Source of the DNA: Desulfobacteraceae bacterium
GTDB taxonomy: Bacteria; Desulfobacterota; Desulfobacteria; Desulfobacterales; Desulfosalsimonadaceae
Assembly: GCA_011389935.1 (NCBI GenBank)
Contig: JAABTJ010000011.1
Location: forward strand, 1 to 64,000
Length of the DNA: 64,000 nucleotides
Direction: 5' to 3'
Positions 17,983 to 30,811 of the stretch are shown here, piece by piece; position 1 is the first letter of the stretch, and every line of letters begins with the position of its first letter. The notes below the pieces were generated by a model. The model had not been told where the DNA came from. It saw only the letters and a program-made list of their open reading frames with translations, and made no database searches. Made by a program: the position numbers and the translations under genes.

Positions 17983-18867
17983 ATGGCCACGAAAGAATCG
18001 TTTGCCATTATCGGATGCGGCCGTGCCGGTGCGGCTTTTGCCCGAGCGCTTTCCGCCGCCGGCTATACGCCTTCCGGATTTGCCAGCAGAAGCCTTTCGT
18101 CGGCCCGGCAGGTATCGGATATTGCGGGTTATCAAGGCGCAAATGTTTCGACGCTCCCGTGGGAGGTCACCGGGGAGGCCGATATCGTCCTGCTTACGAC
18201 GCCGGACGATGTTATCCGGCATACGGCCGAAGAAATGGCCGTACACGCCGGCATGAAAGAGGGGGCTGCGGTTCTCCACTGCAGCGGCGCCCTTTCGTCG
18301 ACCGAATTGGTTTCTCTTGCCGATGCCGGTTTCCAAACGGGATCCATTCATCCGTTGCAGAGCTTCGGGGTGGCTCCTTCCGGAAAAAATCCGTTTGAAG
18401 GCATCATGATGGGTATTGAGGGGGAACGGGAAGCCGTGGAAAGGGCCCGGATAATGGCAGAGACCCTGGGGGGGACGCCGTTTCAAATCGATACGGCGGG
18501 GAAAATGATCTATCATGCCGCGGCCGTGGTGGCATCAAACTACCTGGTCACGCTCATGAAATCCGCCATGGATCTGCTTGGCGCCTCCGGGGTCGATCCG
18601 GAAAAGGGCTTTGCCATTTTAAAGCCGCTGATAATGGGAACCCTTGGCAATATCGAAAGCAGCGGTGCCGTTGATGCGCTGACCGGACCGATCGTCCGGG
18701 GGGATACCGCCATCGTCAGGGCGCACGTTGCGACGATACGCCGGGATGCACCGCAAATGCTTGCGCTTTATCATTTGCTCGGAAAGCATACCGTTGAAAT
18801 CGCCTCCGAACGCGGCAGCATTTCCGATGAAACAAGGCGTGAGCTGCTGTCGGTTCTCTCGGGGTAA
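17983..18867 (+). CDS. Rossmann-like and DUF2520 domain protein
   Basis: 294 aa. An N-terminal NAD(P)-binding Rossmann fold (FAIIGCGRAGAAFARALSAAG, split here as FAIIGCGRAG near residue 6) is followed by a 6-phosphogluconate-dehydrogenase-like C-terminal domain (VVASNYLVTLMKSAMDLL). The arrangement matches the DUF2520 oxidoreductase-like family, sometimes placed near pantothenate or acyl-CoA genes. Substrate unknown. ATG 17983 has AAGGAAGA upstream; an upstream in-frame start lies inside repeat B1 and is rejected. Confidence 0.8.
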   Translation: MATKESFAIIGCGRAGAAFARALSAAGYTPSGFASRSLSSARQVSDIAGYQGANVSTLPWEVTGEADIVLLTTPDDVIRHTAEEMAVHAGMKEGAAVLHCSGALSSTELVSLADAGFQTGSIHPLQSFGVAPSGKNPFEGIMMGIEGEREAVERARIMAETLGGTPFQIDTAGKMIYHAAAVVASNYLVTLMKSAMDLLGASGVDPEKGFAILKPLIMGTLGNIESSGAVDALTGPIVRGDTAIVRAHVATIRRDAPQMLALYHLLGKHTVEIASERGSISDETRRELLSVLSG

Positions 18868-18920
18868 GGCGCCGCTACCGGGGCGGAATTTACATTTAAA
18901 ATTGAAAGCGGATTATACCT

Positions 18921-19074
18921 GATGGCTTCGGAAAAAGTCGTGATCAGACGGCTTTGAAAAAAGTTCAAGATCAAGGCGCGTGCAATTTTTGAAGAATTGA
19001 GCGTACTTCGCCGTACGTGAGATTCTTCAAAGATTGCGCGCAACGCAGATATTGGACTTTTTGCGAAGTCGTCA
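18921..19074 (+). repeat. Family B hairpin repeat, copy B2
   Basis: Nested arms: GACGGCTTTG with GCGAAGTCGTC, AAAAAGTTCAAGATC with GATATTGGACTTTTT, GCGCGTGCAAT with ATTGCGCGC, TTGAAGAAT with ATTCTTCAA and GTAC at the tip. A short asymmetric extension (GATGGCTTCGGAAAAAGTCG) precedes it. It fills the convergent gap between the DUF2520 and M16C genes, where it may act as a bidirectional terminator. Confidence 0.82.
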
Positions 19075-19077
19075 TAC

Positions 19078-22059
19078 CTAAATCCGGTATATCTTCAATC
19101 TTTCCCCCAGTTTTTCATTGGCCGCCGCCAGTTTTTCTTCGCTGGATATGACGGCCACGCCCGAAGGGGTGTTTTTGTCTGAAAAATACCGGTGCGCGGT
19201 ATTTTTTACCTGTTCCATGTCCACGGTGAGCAGTTTTTGCTTGAACTGTCTGCGCATATCGTCGGACAATCCGATCAATTTGCGGTAAAAATCTTTTCTG
19301 GCGGCGTGCTGCGGCGGATCCGGATGGTCAATATCCGCGCATACCTGCAGAATCGCTTCCTTGATATCGTCCTCATTGTAGTGTCCCGTCTCGATAAAGG
19401 AAAGAACCCCGTCGTACACCGCAAGCGTGTTTTCAATATGCGGGTCCCGGTAAGAGCCGAAATAAAAAAGACCGTTTTCACTCTGGTACATGGAAAAACC
19501 GCCGTAGGCCCCGCCTTTTTCCCGGATTTCCCGGTGCAGGTACATGGATTTCAACAGTTTGCTCAAGACCGCCAGCGCCGGCGCATCTTCATGATCCAGC
19601 CGGTTGGTTTCCATGACCCTGGCCACAAAGGATACGGCGGTGGATGTTGTCCAGCCTTCGTATGGGATTTCCGGTTCAAGGCGGTATTGCGGCGGTTCAA
19701 ACCCCGCCATCGGGTCGGTGCCGAGCCGCGTGTAGACGGACCCCGCAACGTCCGCAGCCTTCTCGATATCCGGCTTTTCGCCGGTAAGGACCGTTTTGAT
19801 GTTGTTTTGCCTGAAGAGCAAGCTGGCAATGCGGCCCAGGTCAAGGGAGATGGCTTCGAGTTTTTCTTTTGAAAGGTCTTGTGTCAGTTTTTTTATGAAT
19901 TCCAACTGGTAGATGCCGTGCCAGGATTCGTTCAGGGCGCCGGCGCCGGAAAAGTTTCTTGCGGCAAGGGATATGGCAAGACGGTGGCCGTTGTGCACAA
20001 CGGAAGATTCCATGTCGGAACGAACTTCCAGCAAAAGCGTCTTCAACCGTTCCAGATCGGAAAAATCAAACGCGCACAGAAGGTTTTCGACGATGTCCAT
20101 CATCGCTGATGTGTTCCTGGAAAGCGCCTTGCCGGAAAGCGTCACCATCGGCAGGCAGGCGTCCCCCTCTTGCCGAAAACTGTTTCCCGCCGAAACGCTC
20201 AGACCCAGGCCGCCGGTATACTGGTCGATTCTTCTCGCCATTTCCACGTAGTCAATGTCCCGGCAGCCGATGCGGGTTGCCGTGTGGCAGAAAAACGAAA
20301 CCAGCGGCAGAAGATCTTCCGGCAGCGATTTGATCCCCATCACGGCAGTGTAGTAGAAGATCCCCGAGGTGGGTTGTTCATAACGGACCATTGAAAGATC
20401 GTCTGATGCACTGCTTGGAGAAATTTCCATGATGTCGGGGGAAATATCTTCAAGGGCAAGGGTCGGCAGACAGGACAGGTCTTCCGCTTCATCCTGGCGA
20501 GCAGCAAGGCGATGGGAATCCCCCATGATTTTTTGGATATCCGATTCCGATAGTCTCCGGCGCTGTTTTTCGAGTTCCGCCTGTTCCCGCTCGTTCTGCT
20601 TTTGTGCCAGCACAGGGTCGGGTTTCAGGAGAATGAGCGTCCGGTGGGGATTGTCCAGCAGAAAGCGCTGGATCCGCTTTTCAATCAATCCTCCCTCTGC
20701 AAACTCCCTGTGAAATCTTTCGAGCAGGGAATCCAGCTGAAGGGTGGTCGCCGGGTCGCCATGGTGAATCCAGTCTCCGCAGCATCGCAGCAGAAGCTTC
20801 AGCCCGTAGGGAAAAGGCGCATTGGAAACCTCTTTCCGGTGGAATTCGATCTGGTGAAGGGCCGTTTCGACCAGGCGCCGGTCGATTCCCTTTTCAACCA
20901 GCGCGTGTAAAACATCAAAGATGATGTTCCCGACGGCTTCTGCCGAATCGGCTTCCACATCTTTTAAGCCGCAGGCAAACATCGTGTCCTTGTTTTCCGA
21001 ATCGTATCCGGATCCGTCGCTCAGGGTAGATCCCAAGCCGGAATCCATGAGGGCTTTTCTCAAGGGGGACCCGGAATTGCCGATAAGTACCTGTTCGATC
21101 ACAGTCATTACGAGGACTTCGTATGCGTCCCGTATGTCGGGGCCGAGCCATGCGAGGCATGCCTGGCATTTTTGCTCAAGGTTTTCCGCGGGGTCTGCGG
21201 CATAATAATAGGTTGCGGCTTTCGGGCTTTTCCAGCGGGGCTGGGACGGCACTTCGGTATCCGGAACGATGCGGGAGTAGTCGGATAAAATGGTCTCTTC
21301 GATAAACCCGAGATGGTTTTTGAGCGGAAAATCCCCGTAGGTGTAAAAATATGCATTGCTTGGATGGTAGTGGTAGCGGTGAAATTCATGCAGGGCATTG
21401 TGGGTCAGTTTCGGGATTTCCTCGGGTTTTCCCCCGGAGTTATAGCTGTAGGTGGTGTCCGGGTAAAGAGCGTTCAGGATGGAGCGATTCATAACCTGAT
21501 CCGGCGACGACATGGCGCCTTTCATTTCATTGAAAACAACCCCCTTGTGAACCAGCCGGAAACCATCCGGCCCTTCAGCGTCCGGTTCAATTTCCAACCG
21601 GTGCCCTTCCTGCATAAAGCTCAGGCGATCCAGCCGGGGGTGAAAAACCGAATCCATGTAAACGGACATCAGGTTGTAATAGTCCTTTTGATTCTGGGTG
21701 GCAAACGGGTACATGGTCCAGTCCGAGGCGGTCAGGGCGTTCATGAAAGTGTTCAGGCTGCGTTTCATCATTGAAAAAAAGGGGTCCTTCACCGGGTATT
21801 TGGCAGAACCGCAAAGGGCGGTATGCTCCAGGATATGGGCGACCCCGGTAGAATCGCGGGGAACGGTTTTCAATGTGACGGCAAACGCATTTTCCGAATC
21901 CGGACGGCTGACGTGTATGTGCCGCGCACCCGTGGCCTCATGGGTGATTTCATAATAAAATGCGGCGATTTCCGGAAGTTCCAGTTTTTTTTCAACGACG
22001 TATCCGCCGATACGGCTTCCGGTTTCAAGATCGGGATTTCTCGGGTCTGTCTGTTGCAT
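19078..22059 (-). CDS. M16C-family metallopeptidase (presequence-protease-like)
   Basis: 993 aa, the size of PreP/Cym1-type insulinase peptidases. The inverted zinc motif HILEH is at residues 75-79 (His75, Glu78, His79), followed by a GVVFNEMKGAM stretch carrying the distal Glu ligand. The second half has the catalytically inactive partner domain (REKGGAYGG). These peptidases degrade short unfolded peptides, and without a signal peptide this one should be cytoplasmic. The ATG at 22059 has GGAG about 11 bases upstream; an in-frame start at 22137 adds a segment without family similarity. Confidence 0.9.
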   Translation of the reverse strand: MQQTDPRNPDLETGSRIGGYVVEKKLELPEIAAFYYEITHEATGARHIHVSRPDSENAFAVTLKTVPRDSTGVAHILEHTALCGSAKYPVKDPFFSMMKRSLNTFMNALTASDWTMYPFATQNQKDYYNLMSVYMDSVFHPRLDRLSFMQEGHRLEIEPDAEGPDGFRLVHKGVVFNEMKGAMSSPDQVMNRSILNALYPDTTYSYNSGGKPEEIPKLTHNALHEFHRYHYHPSNAYFYTYGDFPLKNHLGFIEETILSDYSRIVPDTEVPSQPRWKSPKAATYYYAADPAENLEQKCQACLAWLGPDIRDAYEVLVMTVIEQVLIGNSGSPLRKALMDSGLGSTLSDGSGYDSENKDTMFACGLKDVEADSAEAVGNIIFDVLHALVEKGIDRRLVETALHQIEFHRKEVSNAPFPYGLKLLLRCCGDWIHHGDPATTLQLDSLLERFHREFAEGGLIEKRIQRFLLDNPHRTLILLKPDPVLAQKQNEREQAELEKQRRRLSESDIQKIMGDSHRLAARQDEAEDLSCLPTLALEDISPDIMEISPSSASDDLSMVRYEQPTSGIFYYTAVMGIKSLPEDLLPLVSFFCHTATRIGCRDIDYVEMARRIDQYTGGLGLSVSAGNSFRQEGDACLPMVTLSGKALSRNTSAMMDIVENLLCAFDFSDLERLKTLLLEVRSDMESSVVHNGHRLAISLAARNFSGAGALNESWHGIYQLEFIKKLTQDLSKEKLEAISLDLGRIASLLFRQNNIKTVLTGEKPDIEKAADVAGSVYTRLGTDPMAGFEPPQYRLEPEIPYEGWTTSTAVSFVARVMETNRLDHEDAPALAVLSKLLKSMYLHREIREKGGAYGGFSMYQSENGLFYFGSYRDPHIENTLAVYDGVLSFIETGHYNEDDIKEAILQVCADIDHPDPPQHAARKDFYRKLIGLSDDMRRQFKQKLLTVDMEQVKNTAHRYFSDKNTPSGVAVISSEEKLAAANEKLGERLKIYRI

Positions 22060-22372
22060 AAAAGGTATTTCTCCGTTATTGTTACGTCTATGAGGTGCGA
22101 CCGTACGTGTAAAAATGTGTACGATTCTGCCATGCATTCATAAAAAACACAAATCATATCCTGGCAGCAGAAAGGGATCAGAAAGTCGGTACGGTTACTC
22201 CGTCGTTTTTACGGCGTTATCCGCTGCCTGGCCAAGCAGAAGGGGGAAAAGCAACAACCATCGGAAGGAAAAACGGTGCTTCCGGTCCGTGTTCGGGGAA
22301 AAGCCCCGGCGAGTAACGGCGGTCCGAACCGCCTGTGCGGCGGGATACAATACCGGGCGCAATGGAAAGGGG
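22060..22372. other. Gene-free interval with small hairpins
   Basis: No convincing gene lies between the two minus-strand genes. A perfect hairpin GGCGGT-ccga-ACCGCC (22318-22333) and a nearby GGGGAAAAGCCCC stem are present. Neither is followed by a T-run, so a terminator is not established; the region may be a 5' untranslated region of the peptidase gene. Confidence 0.5.
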
Positions 22373-22738
22373 TTACGCGGGAATATAGACGCCCCTTTTT
22401 TTTCTGCGGATTTTTCCCTGCTTGTTGAGCCGATATATGATATTGCGCAGTTTTTTATCGGTAAACTGCGTTTTTTCCTGAATTTCGGCAAAATTTGCAC
22501 CGCTGCCGATCCCGGCAATGACATCCATCACCGTATCCGTTGCGGATCCATTTCTTGTCGGACACGCATCTTCGCCGGGATTTTTCCCCGCCGGATGCCC
22601 GGCGGTCAAATGCCGTTCAAGGTTTTCGATTTTTTGCATCAGGCGGTCGATGTCCTGCTTGGTGGCAAAATTATATTGCCTGAGAAAATGCCTGATCACG
22701 GAATCAAAGCTTTGCAGCTGCTTTTTCCGGTTCGCCAT
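22373..22738 (-). CDS. Hypothetical winged-helix-like protein
   Basis: 121 aa from ATG 22738 (MANRKKQLQ). The N-terminal ~45 residues form a predicted helical/coiled segment (FDSVIRHFLRQYNFATKQDI). The C-terminal ~70 residues (TVMDVIAGIGSGANFAEIQ ... LRNIIYRLNKQGKI) look like a winged helix ending in a basic RRKKRG wing. This suggests a DNA-binding regulator, with no named family recognised. It is divergent from rsmA and has its own promoter-like sequence. An in-frame start at 22789 is possible but has poorer context. Confidence 0.65.
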   Translation of the reverse strand: MANRKKQLQSFDSVIRHFLRQYNFATKQDIDRLMQKIENLERHLTAGHPAGKNPGEDACPTRNGSATDTVMDVIAGIGSGANFAEIQEKTQFTDKKLRNIIYRLNKQGKIRRKKRGVYIPA

Positions 22739-22824
22739 GCGTCCTCCCTGGACAAACAATGCAGTATCGATGTAAATCGCTGAAGGCAAACGATGGATTC
22801 ATCGGATGCGGCCGTATGAACAGA

Positions 22825-22853
22825 CAGATAGATAATTTGAATTGAAAAGTCAA
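22825..22853 (-). promoter_or_regulatory. Promoter of the winged-helix-like gene
   Basis: On the minus strand TTGACT (complement of 22848-22853), a 17-base spacer and TATCTG (complement of 22825-22830), about 90 bases before the chosen ATG. Confidence 0.45.
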
Positions 22854-22934
22854 GTGTTTGAGAAAATAGATTAGTCTATACATGAGAATTTTAATTACTT
22901 TTTTTACGAGATTGTCAGATATATACCAAAAGGA

Positions 22935-23810
22935 ATGGGGCCATTGACGTCTCCCAGCCGTCTTCTTGCAGCGAAAAAGCTTTTTCCCAAAAAACATATG
23001 GGCCAGAATTTCCTCGTGGACCCTTCCACTGCGGAAATGATCGTTCGCCGTGCCGGCGTTTCAGGCGAGGATGCGGCAATGGAGATCGGTGCCGGGCTGG
23101 GGGCACTGAGCATCCCTTTGGCACGTTGTGCAAAAACCCTGTACGCCGTGGAAAAAGACCGGGACCTGATCAAAATCCTTTCAGATTTGCTCGCGGAAAA
23201 GGAAATCGGCAATACCATACTGATCAACCGGAATATTTTTGATATTGACCTTCCGAAAATCGCGGAGGCAGAGGAAGCCAGGCTGATATTATTCGGCAAT
23301 CTTCCCTACAATATTTCGTCACAGATCGTCGTCTGGGCTGTTGAACACCGGCAATGGATCGACCGGGCTGTTTTCATGTTTCAAAAAGAAATGGCCCAAA
23401 GGATTGCAGCCCCCCCTGGAAGCGGGGATTATGGCCGTTTGTCCGTCATGGTACAGTGTTGCAGCCGGGTGAAACGAATTGCCCGGGTGGATGCGCGCCA
23501 ATTTTATCCCCGCCCGAAAGTCGACTCGGAGGTCATCGAGATCCGCTTTGAAGATGGGGTCGCCCCGCCGGCTGCGGATGAAGCCCTGTTTGCGGCCGTA
23601 GTCAAGGCGGCTTTCGGTAAGCGCCGAAAAACCTTGAAAAACGCCCTCGGAAGCGGCGGCCTCGGACTTGACGACCGGACGGCCGCATGCCTGTGGGAAA
23701 AAACCTCTATCAATCCGGGCCGGCGCGCTGAAACGCTTACGGTTTCAGAGTTTGTGGCGCTTGCGAACGCACTGAAAGAAGGCAGGGAGCAGATCCGGTC
23801 GACCCCCTGA
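22935..23810 (+). CDS. rsmA: 16S rRNA dimethyladenosine transferase RsmA
   Basis: 291 aa KsgA/RsmA enzyme that dimethylates A1518 and A1519 of 16S rRNA. Motifs: KKHMGQNFLVDPS, EIGAGLGALSIPLA (SAM-binding motif I) and the catalytic LFGNLPYNISSQ. Length and order fit the family. The ATG has no strong ribosome site; TTG 22944 is an alternative. Confidence 0.95.
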   Translation: MGPLTSPSRLLAAKKLFPKKHMGQNFLVDPSTAEMIVRRAGVSGEDAAMEIGAGLGALSIPLARCAKTLYAVEKDRDLIKILSDLLAEKEIGNTILINRNIFDIDLPKIAEAEEARLILFGNLPYNISSQIVVWAVEHRQWIDRAVFMFQKEMAQRIAAPPGSGDYGRLSVMVQCCSRVKRIARVDARQFYPRPKVDSEVIEIRFEDGVAPPAADEALFAAVVKAAFGKRRKTLKNALGSGGLGLDDRTAACLWEKTSINPGRRAETLTVSEFVALANALKEGREQIRSTP

Positions 23811-23846
23811 AAAATACCTCGGGGGAAAGACCGTTTGTAAATTTTC

Positions 23847-23875
23847 TTTACAACGATTTTTAACGGGGGTATAAT
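23847..23875 (+). promoter_or_regulatory. Promoter of por
   Basis: TTTACA (23847-23852), a 17-base spacer and a perfect TATAAT (23870-23875). The predicted start near 23882 leaves a ~215-base leader before the por ATG. Confidence 0.65.
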
Positions 23876-23881
23876 AATAAG

Positions 23882-27637
<3,756 letters not shown>

Positions 27638-27660
27638 CCTTCAGGATTCACGCATCCGAA

Positions 27661-27700
27661 AAAAGGCCGCCCCGGGCAGATCAACGGGGCGGCCTTTTTT
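27661..27700 (+). terminator. Rho-independent terminator of por
   Basis: AAAAGGCCGCCCCG pairs with CGGGGCGGCCTTTT over a 10-base loop and runs into TTTTTT. This is the strongest + strand terminator in the window. Confidence 0.9.
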
Positions 27701-27742
27701 ACCGTTGCCGAGAAAATATCGACGCTGCCCCTGAGAGAATCA

Positions 27743-28405
27743 ATGGATATGAAGGATTCCCATACGGATCAAAGTCAATTTGAATGCCGGCGGTGTGGTA
27801 CCTGCTGCAGAAAAGGGGGACCGGCACTCCATGATGCCGATGCCCGGCTTGTCTCCGAAAAGTGTATACCACCGGCAGACCTCTACACCATCCGTGCCGG
27901 GGAACGGGTCAGGGATAATATAAACGGCGGGTTGATTTATACCGATACGGAAATCATCAAAATCCGCTCGGTCCCTGCCTCGGCTGCCTGCATGTTTTTC
28001 AGGGATTCTGAAAACGCCTGCGGAATATATGACAATCGCCCGTCGGAGTGCCGTGCCATGCAGTGCCGGGACACAACGGCCATCGTCGGCATCTACGGCA
28101 AAAACCGCCTGTGCCGGAAAGACCTTTTCGGGGATGTCGGCTGGTTGTGGGAAATCATCGAAGCCCATGAATCGGAATGCGGCTTTGGAAAAATCAACCG
28201 GCTTATCGAACAGCGCAGGGGAGGGGTTTTCTCTGCAAGCCGGCAGCTTTCGGAACGGATCTCCTATGACCGGGCCGTCAGGGATTTGACCGTTGAAAAG
28301 GCGGGCCTGGAAAAAGGGATGCTGGACCTTGTATTCGGGCTTCCCCTGGAAAGGGTGCTGCAAGACCGGTACGGCGTAAAAATAAGAAGAAACGATCCCC
28401 TTTGA
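27743..28405 (+). CDS. YkgJ-family cysteine cluster protein
   Basis: 220 aa. Cysteines are arranged as CRRCGTCCRKGGP at the N-terminus, then CMFF, CGIYDNRPSECRAMQC: the zinc- or iron-chelating pattern of the YkgJ (Fe-S/Zn cysteine cluster) family. Biochemical role is unknown. It converges with the nitrilase-superfamily gene; only 33 bases separate their ends. The start at 27743 gives MDMKDSH; an internal ATG at 27749 is equally possible. Confidence 0.85.
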   Translation: MDMKDSHTDQSQFECRRCGTCCRKGGPALHDADARLVSEKCIPPADLYTIRAGERVRDNINGGLIYTDTEIIKIRSVPASAACMFFRDSENACGIYDNRPSECRAMQCRDTTAIVGIYGKNRLCRKDLFGDVGWLWEIIEAHESECGFGKINRLIEQRRGGVFSASRQLSERISYDRAVRDLTVEKAGLEKGMLDLVFGLPLERVLQDRYGVKIRRNDPL

Positions 28406-28438
28406 CCCCGAATTTGACCCGAAATCAAGGTGATTGCG

Positions 28439-29251
28439 CTACCTGTAGAGATCGGGGCGCCGGTTGGGGAAAAAATACCGCATCCGGTGGTTTCTCACGC
28501 CGTCTATCATTTCCCGCGTAAGATCGGCGACGATCATGGCTTCCTTTTTTCCGCAATGGCTTTCCATGAGTTTCCCTTCCGGGGAAAGGACAATCGCGCA
28601 TCCGGGGAAATGAAGGCCAAGGCCGTTATCGCCTGCCGGGTTTACCGCAATGACGAATATGCTGTTGTCATATGCCCGTGCCGGGAGATGGCGCATCCAT
28701 GACGTTTTTTTCTCCGTTGCGGACGTTCCCGGTGACGCGTGGGGGATGAAAATCGCATCGGCGCCATGGGCCGTCATGTGGGTAGCAAGCGCGGGGAAAT
28801 GGGCATCGTAGCAAAGCTGGATGCCGAAGGTAAAGCCCTTTACCGTAAAAAGCGGGCCGATTGCATCGGCAGCAGCAAAGATTGTTTTTTCCGGCGGGGC
28901 AAGGTGGACCTTTCGGTACGTGGAGCGTATGCCGCTGCTGTCGCATGCAAACGCGGTGGCATATGTGCGACCATCCTTCCCCTTTTCCGCGAGACCGGCA
29001 ACAATGGCAACCTCGTGTTCGCCAGCCATTTGTACTACCGCTTCCACTTCGGGAGCGTTCATGGGAAGCGCGGCATTGACCATTTCTTCGCGGACATGGT
29101 AGCCGGTGATGCACAGCTCCGGAAAGCAGACAATATCGGCCTTTTCTTTTGCCGCCGTCGTTGTCCATGCCGCCATTCTCTTCAGATTTTCTTCTGCATG
29201 CCCCACAAGGCATCTGCACATTACGGCGGCAACGCGTATGTCTGTATTCAT
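28439..29251 (-). CDS. Carbon-nitrogen hydrolase (nitrilase superfamily)
   Basis: 270 aa. The catalytic Glu-Lys-Cys triad is visible in CFPELCITGY, YRKVHLAPPE and GIQLCYDAHFP, so it should be an active amidase/nitrilase-type enzyme. The substrate cannot be assigned. ATG 29251 is used; the GTG one codon upstream is also possible. The ~280-base gap to the next upstream gene is largely repeat B3. Confidence 0.88.
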   Translation of the reverse strand: MNTDIRVAAVMCRCLVGHAEENLKRMAAWTTTAAKEKADIVCFPELCITGYHVREEMVNAALPMNAPEVEAVVQMAGEHEVAIVAGLAEKGKDGRTYATAFACDSSGIRSTYRKVHLAPPEKTIFAAADAIGPLFTVKGFTFGIQLCYDAHFPALATHMTAHGADAIFIPHASPGTSATEKKTSWMRHLPARAYDNSIFVIAVNPAGDNGLGLHFPGCAIVLSPEGKLMESHCGKKEAMIVADLTREMIDGVRNHRMRYFFPNRRPDLYR

Positions 29252-29382
29252 CACTGATCCAACCGGTTAGAATTTCAAGTGGGGGGCGGGTGTAATCGCT
29301 GATTTGCAGTGGGCAGGATCGCCAACCGCAGACGACGGGAACCCGAACTGTATGTGGCGCTAAACGATCCTCTCTACCGATT

Positions 29383-29534
29383 GATGGACTCGTAAAAAGT
29401 CGTTTTTAGACGGCTTTGTAAATGATCAAGATCAAGGCGCGTGCAATTTTTGAAGAATTGATAGTACTTAGCCGTACGTGAGATTCTTCAAAAATTGTGC
29501 GCAACGCAGATATTGAACGTTTACGAAGCCGTCA
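29383..29534 (+). repeat. Family B hairpin repeat, copy B3
   Basis: Same design and orientation as B2: extension GATGGACTCGTAAAAAGTCG, then GACGGCTTTGTAAA/TTTACGAAGCCGTC, CAAGATC/GATATTG, GCGCGTGCAAT/ATTGTGCGC and TTGAAGAAT/ATTCTTCAA. The right end includes the TGA stop codon of the minus-strand AsnC-like gene (29532-29534). Confidence 0.82.
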
Positions 29535-29987
29535 AAGATTGAAATGCGCCCGTATCTTATATACATCCGTCGCCGGGAGATTGAGTATGTCGCTGATGCC
29601 GGTTTTTTCGGATATTTCAGCCAGGGATTCCGTTATGGATTCCCTGGACGGCGCGATGAACGTGAACCAGACATTGAAGGTATTGGCCCGCAGATAATTG
29701 TGCGTAACACCGGGATAGGAATTGACCACTTCGGCAAAGTGCTCCAGCTTTTCCGGCGGCACCCGGCCTGCGCACAACGTGCTTACGTACCCCAGTTTTT
29801 CCGGCGAAAAATTTCCGCCGATACGTCGTATGATGCCGTTTTTCCTGAGCCTGCGAACCCGCGCAATCACTTCATTTTCGGAAAGCCCCAGTTCGTCACC
29901 GATCGCTGCAAAAGGGCTTTCCGTAATGGGAAAATCGGACTGGATGCGATTTAGGATTCGCCGGTCGGTATCATCGATGGAAGACAT
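29532..29987 (-). CDS. AsnC/Lrp-like protein, probable siroheme decarboxylase subunit (AhbA/AhbB type)
   Basis: 151 aa. IDDTDRRILNRIQSDFPI then GDELGLSENEVIARVRRL is the winged-helix part, and GGNFSPEKLGY, NSYPGVTHNYLR and FNVWFTFIA follow. This ~150-aa form, with the YxxxxNVWFT core, is that of AhbA/AhbB, which decarboxylate siroheme in the alternative haem pathway of sulfate reducers. No other ahb gene is in the window, so a plain AsnC-type regulator cannot be excluded. Start ATG 29987 begins the conserved domain. Its stop codon lies in repeat B3. Confidence 0.75.
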   Translation of the reverse strand: MSSIDDTDRRILNRIQSDFPITESPFAAIGDELGLSENEVIARVRRLRKNGIIRRIGGNFSPEKLGYVSTLCAGRVPPEKLEHFAEVVNSYPGVTHNYLRANTFNVWFTFIAPSRESITESLAEISEKTGISDILNLPATDVYKIRAHFNL

Positions 29988-29994
29988 GATGGTT

Positions 29995-30402
29995 TTATCC
30001 GCTGCTTGAAAGATAATGGATATCCACTCGCCGTACTCTCGGGCCGTCAAACTCGCAGAAAAAAATGGACTGCCATGTACCCAATACCAGCTTGCCGTCG
30101 TCGACGCCGAACAAAACGGATTGGCCCACCAGCGAGGCCTTTATATGTGCGGCCGAATTGCCTTCTGCGTGGCGGTATCCGGCCTTTAAGGGCACCATCT
30201 GGTTCAGGATCATGAGCATGTCGCGTTTAACGTCGGGATCCGCCCCCTCGTTGATGGTTATGGCGGATGTGGTGTGCGGTACGTAGGCCATGACCACGCC
30301 GCTTTTATAGCCCGATGATTTGATTTTATGCGCAATGTCGGGCGTTATATCGACCATTTCAATTTTTTGGTTGGTTTTGACCCGGATTGTTTCCGTTTTC
30401 AT
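29995..30402 (-). CDS. YjbQ-family protein (secondary thiamine-phosphate synthase type)
   Basis: 135 aa. YVPHTTSAITINEGADPDV and YRHAEGNSAAHIKASLVG are diagnostic of the YjbQ/UPF0047 family, small trimeric beta-barrel proteins with reported weak thiamine-phosphate-synthase activity. Its biological role is unsettled. ATG 30402 has GGGGG upstream. It ends 7 bases before the AsnC-like gene, so the two are probably co-transcribed. Confidence 0.88.
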   Translation of the reverse strand: MKTETIRVKTNQKIEMVDITPDIAHKIKSSGYKSGVVMAYVPHTTSAITINEGADPDVKRDMLMILNQMVPLKAGYRHAEGNSAAHIKASLVGQSVLFGVDDGKLVLGTWQSIFFCEFDGPRVRRVDIHYLSSSG

Positions 30403-30409
30403 CCATCCC

Positions 30410-30452
30410 CCTGAAAAAGAAAAGAGCCCTGCTGTCAAGGCAGGGCTCTTTC
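30410..30452 (-). terminator. Rho-independent terminator of dsrC
   Basis: A 12-bp stem (AAAGAGCCCTGC with its complement ending at 30451) followed on the minus strand by a T-rich tail (TTTTCTTTTT). It separates dsrC from the YjbQ gene. Confidence 0.85.
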
Positions 30453-30493
30453 AATAAAACACAAGTACGCCCGGAGTCGGCGTGAAGGCGGTA

Positions 30494-30811
30494 TTACACG
30501 CATCCGGTGGGTTTCGGAAGACCGGCCATTTTACATGCGCCTTTGCCCGGGCCGGAGGGAAACAGTTCATAAATATGTTTCAGCTTGTACCCGGTAAGCT
30601 TTGAAAGGACGCGTACCATGGGCGCGATTCCGTTTTTCTTGTAATAGTCCTGAAGAACGTCGATTACCTGCCAGTGTTCTTCGGAGAGTTCATCAATCCC
30701 TTCCTGCTGCTTTACATACTGAACCCAGTCCTTGTTCCAGTTTTCAAAAGAATCGATGAACCCGTCTTCGTCGATAGCAAAGGTGTTTCCTTCAAATTCC
30801 ACTGTTGGCAT
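30494..30811 (-). CDS. dsrC: Sulfur relay protein DsrC
   Basis: 105 aa. The C-terminal arm GACKMAGLPKPTGCV carries both conserved redox cysteines (Cys93 and penultimate Cys104), as in DsrC that forms the trisulfide with dissimilatory sulfite reductase; TusE-only proteins lack one. The body (FENWNKDWVQYV, EEHWQVIDVLQDYY) also fits. A strong ribosome site AAAGGAGG lies 8 bases before the ATG. It lies directly downstream of the flx-hdrA genes, which suggests its disulfide is a substrate of that complex. A ~150-base gap from flxA may hold its own promoter, which I could not define. Confidence 0.95.
   Translation of the reverse strand: MPTVEFEGNTFAIDEDGFIDSFENWNKDWVQYVKQQEGIDELSEEHWQVIDVLQDYYKKNGIAPMVRVLSKLTGYKLKHIYELFPSGPGKGACKMAGLPKPTGCV

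Noticed and set aside
22195-22524. 109-residue minus-strand frame with a signal-peptide-like hydrophobic stretch
   Set aside because: It overlaps the better-supported winged-helix-like gene, has no ribosome site and stops soon after the hydrophobic segment.
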